DNA of 64,000 bases, taken from contig CM034543.1 of assembly GCA_020002185.1 (NCBI GenBank), positions 25,845,462 through 25,909,461 of the forward strand, in the 5' to 3' direction. The notes beneath the pieces are model-generated. The model was given only the letters and a program-made list of their open reading frames with translations, did no database searches and was not told where the DNA came from. The position numbers were made by a program, and so were the translations under genes. Source of the DNA: Paraescarpia echinospica. Lineage: Eukaryota > Annelida > Polychaeta > Sabellida > Siboglinidae. Positions 55,438 through 64,000 of the stretch are shown here, in pieces. How positions within the stretch are numbered: position 1 is the first letter of the stretch; every line of letters starts with the position of its first letter.

Positions 55438-55560
55438 AAATACACCATCATAGCGACTGATAGCAAGGGCCGAAAGATGTGTAGCATCACCACCCTCCCC
55501 CCAGATGGAACTGTCATTGTCAACACACACGATCGAAGAGCGGGGTTTAAATTACTATGA
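55438..55560 (+). CDS. Possible last exon, beta-propeller (NHL/TRIM-like) flavour
   Basis: Acceptor GTTTCCCTCTAG, then 40 open codons and TGA. It reads KYTIIATDSKGRKMCSITTL then PPDGTVIVNTHDRRAGFKLL. The 'LPDGTxxVxD' spacing recalls NHL-repeat ends of TRIM2/TRIM56-like proteins, which are numerous in lancelets. No upstream exon was found, the phase cannot be checked, and there is no AATAAA close by. It may be a lone relic. Confidence 0.25.
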   Translation, partial: KYTIIATDSKGRKMCSITTLPPDGTVIVNTHDRRAGFKLL

Positions 55561-56878
55561 TATCAGTAAAATTACCTCTCTATTTTAGGACTGTCAACAT
55601 AACGAGTGAATGGGAATAAATGCCGTACATGCGCTGTGGTAATTATAAAAGGACTTCTGTAAAAACAAGTATGCTAATATTTAATAGACAATACTTTCCT
55701 CCGGTGAAGCCGGTTGCACATGCAACTATGGCTATGCTCAGCAGCGATACAGAAAAGGTGTCGAGGTTATAAATTGTAGTAAAATCATATTCATGCGGCT
55801 GCACGTATTATAAAATGAGATAATGGATAGTACAACCTACGTCTACTAAGAAAAGCAAACAACGATATTTTTTTTTACTCAATGCCATTCGAGCTGTGCG
55901 ACATAAAATGATGATTACCAAATGTATATAATAACAAGTATTGGTCAAAAGGGGGTGTTACCACAAACGGGGTCAAAATAACACTGGCGGTGTAAAACAA
56001 ATACTATAATAGTATTTCGACCCTCCCTCCCGGTCAGAATTCTTCATGGTAAATCGACGGGGGATCAATTCACTATGGAATCAATTTTCTACACAGCAAC
56101 AGCTGGCTTAGTATGTATGCTAGAAAGGCAGGCGATACTTTATTCGTTATACTACTATGATACCATGCATAGCTATACTACTACTCTAATACATAGAACC
56201 ACCTTCGTTGTATAACGCAATATGTCGACCTTGGCTTAAAATGTGTACACGACCCTCCGACCTCTCCTCCTAGGGTACATAATATACGCTTCGGGTTATA
56301 TCGACTCCTGTAAGTGACTCAATAAATAGATGAAATAAAGTAATGAAACACATGTTCACATTAGTGTAGATAAAGGGAAGCAATGTATGCTCCAACTTAT
56401 AAATCAAATGTGTTTTTAAGCTTCAACTTATTTCGATAAAAAGATACGATTTTTATTAAATGTGAATAGGCATATGAGCAAAATAGTTCGTCATATAGAC
56501 ATTTGAATCATGTTAAATACTGGGTTAGCTTCTTTATTTTATGCCGGATTTACACCAGCAATCACAGAACAACACTGGACTACGGGCTGGTGGCTGTAGT
56601 GGGGGTTATTTAATGTTAATGTCAAGATCATCATATGTTGTCACATGATTGTGAATTATTTTCTAAGTACCTGTACATTTGCATTTTCATTCATCAAGTT
56701 AAGTTAGGGGACTGCGCGAACTGGGTCACACATGTAGACAAAATGGAAAACGTATAACATCTGTGAAGTTTTTTTATTTAGGACAATGCGAGTTATTTTC
56801 CATTTATGACATAAACTTATGTGTGGATTTGCTCATGAATGCGGTTCTACATGTATAACAAGCACACGGTTTCATAAG
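55561..56878. other. No gene recognised
   Basis: AT-rich non-coding sequence downstream of the zinc-finger gene (which reads leftwards). No obvious AATAAA immediately after its stop. Confidence 0.4.
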
Positions 56879-56933
56879 ATTACCGGCATTCTTGCGGCAC
56901 AAAAGTGTGTTTCCATACATACACGAACCCGTT
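56879..56933. repeat. 55-bp inverted repeat, left copy
   Basis: ATTACCGGCATTCTTGCGGC to ...ACACGAACCCGTT. It is the exact reverse complement of 58512-58566, with no mismatch that I can see. It lies just past the stop codon of the zinc-finger gene. Confidence 0.95.
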
Positions 56934-56957
56934 TGTGAGTTGACCAGGAACTAGAGT

Positions 56958-58911
56958 TTAAATAAGAGTTTCCACCTGTCTGCATGGCTTCATATCAGGG
57001 TGAAGTAGTTCATGAAGCTTAAGGGAAACCCAACGTTTAAATACCTTTCCACATGTAGAGCAGATGAATGACTTTACATCTGCATGAATCTCTTCATGAG
57101 CTTTGAGATCAACAGATGACGTAAATGTTTTTTTCACATGTGGCACAAATGTGTGCCTTCAGACCTATATGAATCGTTTCATGAATGTTAAGGATATAGG
57201 TTGATGTGAAAGATTGTTTACATGTGGCACAAGTATATGGTTTCATGGCTGTATGAAAAGGAAACCATTTGTGATTGTAACAGGCACCGGGGTCTGAGAA
57301 TGCTTCCCCGCACATAGAACAAACGTAAGGTTTTACACCTGTGTGAATATGTTTGTGACGCTTAAGGCAAAGAAAACGTCTGAAAGATTTCCCACAGGTG
57401 GGACAGTTGAATGGTTTCACGTCTGTGTGTATCTTTTCGTGACGTTTAAGGTTGCTGAATTTTGCGAATGGTCTTCCACATTTGGCACAGGTGAATGCTT
57501 TGACACCTGTGTGGACCTTTCCGTGAGATTTAAGATTACTGGACCTTTTGAATGTCTTTCCACAAGTACCACACGTGAATGACTTAACAGGTTTATTAAT
57601 TCTTTCAATAGGTGTAAGGTGACTTGACGTTGTGGATGATTTCCTACACGTAGAATGAATGCAAGATTTCGAAGACGTATAAATTCGTTTTCCTGTGCTT
57701 TTAAATTTGACCGGCTTTTCAAGGGACGTTTTTGGTATCTCATTATCATAACTGTCATTATCGTTAGTGTGACCGGGCTGTTGCATGAATGACCTGGTCC
57801 ATACAGAGCAAATGGGTGGTTCCTCTTTGATGTGTATGGCATTAACTTCTGAGGTTCTCTCGGTATTATGTTGTTCTTTTTGGTCAATGTTCTCACTGGA
57901 ATCCGTTGATGTTTCATAAATCCAGTCTGAGTTTTCCACTTTCAAGATCTCTTTCAACGCACCTCCCTCGCACACTGTCCACTTTCTTGGCTCTCCGCTC
58001 TTGCTGTTACATTCATCGCACTCAACCTTCTCTGACTTCACTTTGACGTATGGCTCACGGTTTTCTGCTTGTCTTTGGTCAGTCTGATGATGCGGCTTTT
58101 CGAACGGCAGGAATCCTTCTTGTACATGCTTTTCTGCCGGGTGGTCTTCAGACTTTATGCATGTTAAACCTCGGTGAAGATCAGAACAATGTTTTTAAAT
58201 GCTAAATACTGTGTATCAAAACAATAACTGATATTCTAGATAATAATAATAATGTACCACGTTTAAGTGCTTATTTGTCTACATAACAACATTACAACGT
58301 TTTTCACGTGCAGCACCGTGCCTTTGGAACAATGTGCTAGACGTGTACCTTCAAGAGGCAGTTTAGGATTTATTTTTGTAAGTTACTTTTTATTTAAATT
58401 ATGTGTATGCAGTTGTAGATTCTGAACATTTCAAACATGTTATTTATAGAATTGGTGTACTAGTGTATATATATTATATATATAATATATACACACTAGT
58501 ACACCAATTCTAACGGGTTCGTGTATGTATGGAAACACACTTTTGTGCCGCAAGAATGCCGGTAATGCTTCTATGAAGGGCCACAGCCGCCATAGTTATT
58601 AGTGTAGAATAGTTCTGTTATGATTTTTCACTGCATATGTACATATTACAATTATTTATTTTATGCAGTGGTGATTGCAATTCTCCTACATAAAGTATAA
58701 TACCTTGTAAAACTTGATAGTCGTATGAACTCCGTTTTAATAGACTGACTGAGGTAACATGTCCATAGGTTGGAGGCCCAATGGGAGACTGGATGTTTGA
58801 AGAGACTCTCTTTTGGTTGTCTGCTCGAGTACATTGGCCATCTTCTGGTGATGCATCCGACGAGTACAGTTGATTCCCTGTGGAGATGCGATGTTCTTCT
58901 CCAGACTTCAT
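56958..58911 (-). CDS. C2H2 zinc-finger protein, two exons, one frameshift
   Basis: Exon 1 58911-58704 (69 codons from ATG, MKSGEEHRISTGNQLYSSDA...) ends CAAG|GTATTA. Exon 2 starts at 58169 after CACCGAG and restores the frame (phase 1). Exon 2 first encodes an acidic, low-complexity part with several PsiKxE SUMO-type motifs (IKSE, VKSE, LKVE, IKEE), then a C2H2 array: SFTCGTCGKTFKRSSNLKSH and successive CxxC...H fingers with T(G/D)VK(P/A)(F/Y) linkers, seven to eight in all. One finger has a longer loop (HKWFPFH). At 57128-57134 a run of seven T (A7 in the gene) shifts the frame. With six the last two fingers and a stop at 56958 follow, as written the protein ends at 57109. Likely a nuclear DNA-binding regulator. 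Sequencing error and a true mutation cannot be told apart. Confidence 0.75.
58448..58511. repeat. Perfect-looking AT-rich palindrome in the zinc-finger gene intron
   Basis: AGAATTGGTGTACTAGTGTA, an AT core, and the reverse complement TACACTAGTACACCAATTCT with a CA insertion: about 31-bp arms with almost no loop. It directly abuts the right copy of the 55-bp inverted repeat. Confidence 0.9.
58512..58566. repeat. 55-bp inverted repeat, right copy
   Basis: AACGGGTTCGTGTATGTATG to ...AAGAATGCCGGTAAT; inverse of 56879-56933. It sits in the intron of the zinc-finger gene, so the pre-mRNA could pair its intron with its 3' flank around the large exon. Confidence 0.95.
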
Positions 58912-59590
58912 TGCAGAAGTGAAAAGGCAACAATTATATCAATTATCAAAGTAAATCGTCTGGAAATTCCTGATATGAATTCGTTTCATTGCAGCATTAA
59001 TGGATCCATAATATGACGTCATAATCTTAATTACGCGACTTCTGTCACGTTTTGCCTTAGCCAAAAACATTTACACGTCTAGGGGCTCCTGAGATACGCA
59101 TACCACTTAGGTAGAGAAAAAGGGTACTTTTGCATCGAAAAAAGTAATGAGTTATGCAGTACAAGCTATATATCAAAACAAAACAGGGGCAGAAAATGTA
59201 ACCTATTTGAGAATGTAGCTTATACCGCATAGCTAACTACTTTTTCCAATACTTTTGCAAAAGTACACTTTTCCTTTATCTAAGTGTTTTGAATTATCCG
59301 CAGACTCGCTAAAATCAATAATAAAACTCGACACGTCACCCCATCTGGAGGAAACCTAGCGAAGTTAATGTATGAATCACTCACAAGAGGGCACTACCGT
59401 TGTCGGTGACGCGGCGATCAAGATCATACCGCGCGATCTCTTGAGCTGGAAGCCTACTAGTTCATCGAGTTTATACCACTTGTAAATTGATGTAACTGTG
59501 TCACTTAGGGGTTACGAAGTCGCAGCAATATTATAGCCCCTCCTCCCCAGCGTTTATAATTTCGCTATTTTATTTTAAAGTTATTGATTG
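58912..59590. other. 5' flank of the zinc-finger gene
   Basis: AT-rich, no clear TATA or CpG-rich promoter. No gene seen. Confidence 0.4.
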
Positions 59591-59599
59591 TTAGTGCGT

Positions 59600-60680
59600 T
59601 TACACAATCAGTTGGTAGGTAAACCATGGCTTGATTACTCTCTCTGTCTGTGGAAAGAAATGTCGTACATTTAGTTGGCTATGGTCAATCAGTTTCGTGT
59701 CGTAGGGTATAAAATTGTATTGATTTGATTTGTTGTATCTTCTCCATCGAGGGGAATGACTAAGCTCGAACATTCCCTTGGTGTCCATGTTAGTAAATCC
59801 GATGATACTTTTGAAAACTTCAGGCATATTAGTTATCTATCCTGCTCCTGATCAACAGGTCTTGAAAAGACAGGAGGCCACACTTTGTGTAATCCTGGGT
59901 AGGATCTAACATGACAGCTTGCCGATACCAGCTATCATTTTCGTGACCATGCGTTGAGTACTTTCTAGCTTCTCAATATGTTTTAAGATGTAGGTACCAC
60001 AGTTTTACATGGTGGATAGAACCAAGACAGTTTTACATGGTGGAAAGAACCAAGACAGTTTTACATGGTGGAACAAGTACACTGTATTGTATTTACTTTC
60101 TTGACAACGTAGTTTACTTGCAACTTTACTTTCAGAGTTTACCTATGCGTTCTCAAAGGTAGGTCCAATTTATCCATATCTCTCAATTATAAATGCACCT
60201 TACTCTCACGTGAAATGGTCATAATTCGGTATATTATATCCAATGTGCAGGCGTTTGCATATTGTGAGGATGAATATCAATCACCAACCCTTATTATATT
60301 TATACATTATGAAGCCTTTTTGCTGAACCCCAGAGTAGCCTCAGTGCATGTGTGCCATCGGTGAACTTTAACAATTAGACGAATCAGTAGCATTATAATT
60401 TGCAAAGCTTACAAATAACATTGGACCGAGTATAGACCCTCGTGATACATCACTGATCCCCTTTTGCCAATCTGACTCCACTCCACTTATGCTCACTCGT
60501 TCTGATCTGTCGGTTAACCAATTTTCAATTCATCTTCTGGTCTTACCTGTTAACGTTACGGGCGGTTAGCTTCGATATTAGCCTGCGATAAGGGACCGTA
60601 CAAAAAGCTTTGCTGAAATCCAAGTATACAGCCGATCACATCACGCCAACCAGATATTCCTTTTCACTGAAAGATGTAAC
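59600..60680 (-). mobile_element. Decayed CR1/Jockey-like LINE fragment
   Basis: On the minus strand: YLDFSKAFCTVPYRRLISKL near 60640-60570, NWLTDRSERVSISGVESDWQ then SRGSILGPMLF near 60540-60420 (a GVPQGSxLGP motif with substitutions), and PEVFKSIIGFTNMDTKGMFE near 59825. Frames change repeatedly and there are stops. It is older and distinct in sequence from the three CR1 copies elsewhere in the window. Confidence 0.7.
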
Positions 60681-60755
60681 TTCTTCAAGGAACAATGTGT
60701 GATTACTAAGCGTGTATTGTTGGTCTAAACATATATTACGAGAATAGAATCTGGG

Positions 60756-60896
60756 GAAACGAAACTGGGGTCCCAAGAGATTAGCATTTTTTATAAATAC
60801 TAATGTATTACTACTGGCATGAGCAACCCAATTAAACTAGGTCAAGTAACACGGAAAATTAATCTAATAGTTGTATAAGATATTTAACACAACTCC
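60756..60896. repeat. Direct repeat of about 140 bp, copy 1
   Basis: AACGAAACTGGGGTCCCAAG through TTGTATAAGATATTTAACAC; repeated at 61442-61583 with about ten changes. The copies are about 690 bp apart. Confidence 0.9.
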
Positions 60897-61009
60897 GAGG
60901 CAGTAGTAGTATCATCAGTAACAATGTTGTTACGCAGTACTCTCCTTACACAGTTACGGCAGCATTACGACGCGGATAATTGGCTGTTTTCTAGTCTCTT
61001 GTATGACAT

Positions 61010-61324
61010 TTGAATATCGGGATCTACATTTCTTATTCTGTATTGATTCCAGCTTCACGTGTCGGTTTGTTCGTGCTATGGGTGCTATCGCGGTTGTTAT
61101 GTTTGGTTGATTACGTCCTTATTTTAAAATTTCAACATCCATTCGAGTTGGACAAAGAAAAATCGATTACGGCCCACAAGAAATTAGAGTCTAAGCCTGA
61201 ATTCGATTTCGTTTCCATTCTGGCTTTGGAAACAAATTGGTTGGTGACACACGAAGAGCGTATCGGGTGTTTCATTAAATTGCCACTGCGCTTAGTTCTG
61301 TTCGCATGCAATGGCTTCATTTGA
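61010..61324 (+). other. Small open frame between the direct repeats, unknown
   Basis: 104 codons with a hydrophobic N-terminal half (GLFVLWVLSRLLCLVDYVL, possible signal or membrane segment) and a polar C-terminal half. The minus strand is open here as well. I recognise no family. It may belong to whatever unit the two direct repeats bound, or be chance. Confidence 0.15.
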
Positions 61325-61441
61325 CTTGATTTAATCTGCGTGGCCCCGTCCATTATCTAGACGAAGCAGGGGTAACACAACGATACAAATTAGGAACCGT
61401 GTTATGGTAGCAGCACTTAACACAAATGTATTTTTAACTCG

Positions 61442-61583
61442 AAAACGAAACTGGGGTCCCAAGAGATTAGCATTTGTTTTACAAATACTAATGTGTTACT
61501 ACTGGCATGAGCAACCCAATTAAACTAGGTTAACTAACACAGAAAATTAATCTAGTAGTTGTATAAGATATTTAAAACAAATA
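61442..61583. repeat. Direct repeat of about 140 bp, copy 2
   Basis: See 60756-60896. If the copies were LTRs the 545-bp interior would be far too short for an autonomous element. Confidence 0.9.
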
Positions 61584-61970
61584 TAGTAAATACAACAACG
61601 ATGACATGAACAATAGTTAGGCCTAGTTCGCGATGCCCGTACCGTACTAATGGACTTTTGTCTAGATATACGGCGTTTTACAATCACGTATTACTATTAT
61701 TGTTATCATTACGACTCGTGCATAATTATATAACCAACTTGTTCCCTTCTAAACAAACCAACCAGACACCGGACAAATGTGGTAATCATACCTGTCTTGC
61801 GGGACACAACATTGTGTACACGGCATGTTTATGCATTACAAAAGCTTCCAATTCCGTTATAGTAACTAAAATACACCTTACACAGAAAACTGCAGTTAGC
61901 GAATGTAGGCCCTATGTATTAAATGGAACCCCCTTGGCAGCACGTACGGAGCTAACTGCGAAGGAACAGC

Positions 61971-64000
61971 AAGATTTAACAAGATTTAACAAGATTGCCA
62001 CCCAGAGAATTAACTTTAGGTGGCAGGTGGACAAGGAAACCCTTTGGCTTATCGAGAGTCCAACCCTTTTATCTACATATATCCAGCCCTTTTGAGGTAT
62101 GTGTCGATTTTATTTTTAAACATATTCACACTACTAGCACCCATACAATCATCAGATAATCTGTTCCATTCATTCACAGTCCTTTGTGAAAAAGAGAACT
62201 TTCTTCCGTCTAATCTACACTGCTCCTTCACTAATGTAACTTCATGTCCTCTACTCTTTCTATCTTTCTTAACTGAAAAAACATATTTATATTAATATTT
62301 TCATAACCATTCAATATTTTAAACACTTCTATCTGATCTCCTCTCAATCTCCTGGTCTCTAGTGTTGTTAAACCACATTCTTTTAGGCGTTTTTCATAAC
62401 TAAGATCCCTCAGATTTGATATCATTTTAGTCGCTCTCCTCTGTACTCTTTCTAGCATATCTATGTCCTTCTTGCGGTATGGCCTCCACGCTTGTATACA
62501 ATATTCTAAATGAGGCCTAACTATTATTTTGTACATCGGTATTATTAGTTCTTTTTCTTTATATGCTATATTTCGCCTAATCAATCCAAGGATTTCATTT
62601 CCTTTTGAAGCTGCAATTCCACACTGCTCTGAAACCTTCATGTCAGCACTAATTGTCAGCATTAAGTCTTTTTCTTTTACAGTAGTACTTAGTACAGTTC
62701 CCCCCATTGTATATTCTACATATTAGTTCCCATGTCCTGTGTGAAGGCATTTACAATTCCCAAAATTGAACAACATTTGCCACTTTTCAGATCATTTGAT
62801 CAACCTGTCAAGATCATCTTGTAAATGCTGTCTATCTCCATCACTTTTAATCCTTCTAAACACTTTTCTATCATCTGCAAATTTCAACACCTTGCTAGCT
62901 ATATCATCGTCCAAATCGTTTCTATATATTAAGAATAATATAGGTCCCAGTACTGATCCCTGTGGAACCCCACTCAAAACTGATTTCCAGTTGGAAGCCT
63001 CCCCATCAACAACTACCCGTTGTCTTCTGTCAATCAGCCATTTTTCTATCCAGTTAATTATACCATTTCCTATGCCATGGGACTTTAATTTAAGCAGTAA
63101 TCTTTGATGTGGCACTTTGTCGAAAGCTTTTTGAAAATCTAAGTAGATGATATCTATTGGTGATCCATCATCTACCCACTTAGTGATATCTTCCAGAAAA
63201 CATAACATATTTGTTAAGCATGACCTCGCTTTTAGAAACCCGTGTTGAGATGGGTTTATCAAGTTATGTTTAACAAGAAAATCCACCATGTGATCTTTAA
63301 TTAGTCTTTCTAATAATTTACAAATCACCGATGTTAAACTAACTGGTCTATAATTATTTGACTTGTTTCTCGAACCTTTTTTAAATAACGGTATAATGTT
63401 TGCTTCTTTCCATTCTAAAGGAACCACCTCTTCTAATGACAAGTTGAAAACTGTTGCAAGCGATATGCTAATTTGTTCTACAATTTCCAATAGTAGTTTG
63501 GGCGGAATCCCATCCACTCCAGGTGATTTGTTATCCTTCATAGCCCTAATTTTCTTAGCTACCATTTCTGGGATTACAATTAACTGTCTTAAATAGTCTG
63601 ATTCTGCCCCCTTGAACTTAGCCTCTGGTATTGGCAGTGAACTCTGGTAAATACTGAACTAAAATACTCATTTAGGTCTTCTGCCATTAAGAATCCCTCT
63701 GATATTATATTTCCAGCACTATCTTCTAGAGGACCGACCTTATCCTGAACTTTCTGTTTGCTTCGAACATACGCATAAAAACTCTTGCTGTCATGTTTTA
63801 TATTACAAGCTAATTTATGTTCATAGCTTCTCTTTGAATTTCTAATTTCAGCTGTAGCTTGGTTTAGTGCTTCTTTATAAACGTTGTAGTCTTCGTCATT
63901 TCCAGTACGTCTATATGACTTCCACATCGTTTGTTTATACTTAATTTTTCTAATGGCTTCTTTCGATAAGTGTTTCTTTTTGGACCGTTTCCCGTGTTTT
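61971..64000 (-). mobile_element. CR1-clade LINE (copy C), running off the window end
   Basis: Minus strand, from the right edge: MWKSYRRTGNDEDYNVYKEA (linker after the endonuclease), KSPGVDGIPPKLL, YLDFQKAFDKVPHQRLLLK, SGVPQGSVLGPILFLI. The catalytic FADD at about 62880 is followed by RKVF where the other copies have TKVF. The C-terminal domain is YCIQAWRPYRKKDIDMLERV. The 3' end has the 10-bp tail unit AAGATTTAAC at least three times. Frame breaks near 63640, 62790-62700 and 62270. Its 5' half, with the endonuclease, lies outside the window. Confidence 0.92.

Overview
The window is eukaryotic genomic DNA: short exons with GT/AG junctions, long introns, non-LTR retrotransposons of CR1 and RTE type, and very large minisatellites. 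It looks like an invertebrate, and I favour a lancelet (Branchiostoma). The strongest hint is a series of minisatellites whose unit spans an exon-intron junction. I recall such repeats being described from amphioxus (at Adh), but cannot check this here. Two runs of exactly 1000 N (18038-19037 and 51015-52014) split the window into three contigs whose order is only a scaffolding statement.

Contig 1 (1-18037) opens inside an exon of a divergent IP3-receptor/ryanodine-receptor-like calcium channel (exons 1-68, 3192-3293, 4592-4675). A 51-bp minisatellite lies in the first intron. After it come an env-like retroelement remnant, one LINE fragment nested in another, several MITE-like repeats and microsatellites. 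A GC-rich block (14.6-18.0 kb) carries a spliced minus-strand gene of unknown function and, divergently, a gene for an RPA-type zinc-ribbon/OB-fold protein, each with its own TATA-like box.

Contig 2 (19038-51014) begins in a 56-bp minisatellite. It has weak laminin-G/EGF-like exons, a tRNA-derived SINE and an almost complete RTE-type LINE. It then carries eight intact channel exons on the + strand between 27.1 and 51.0 kb, ending at the first transmembrane segment, plus an exon fragment and a dead exon. This contig repeats 2.5-5.1 kb of contig 1 at 34.3-36.8 kb. In this second copy one exon has a stop and no acceptor, and the preceding exon is cut off after about 22 nt by the 51-bp array. So contig 2 is either a broken allele or paralogue, or the assembly is wrong.

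Contig 3 (52015-64000) holds a CR1 copy, a C2H2 zinc-finger gene on the minus strand (two exons, one homopolymer frameshift, a perfect 55-bp inverted repeat linking its intron and 3' flank), a decayed LINE and a third CR1 copy running off the end.

The main observation is that within one channel gene four separate tandem arrays (68 bp, 35 bp x about 114, 35 bp x 4, 107 bp x about 45) each have a unit that copies an exon edge plus its splice site. The introns are therefore filled with dozens of decoy splice sites. The 56-bp array and an intron of the minus-strand gene show the same kind of structure.
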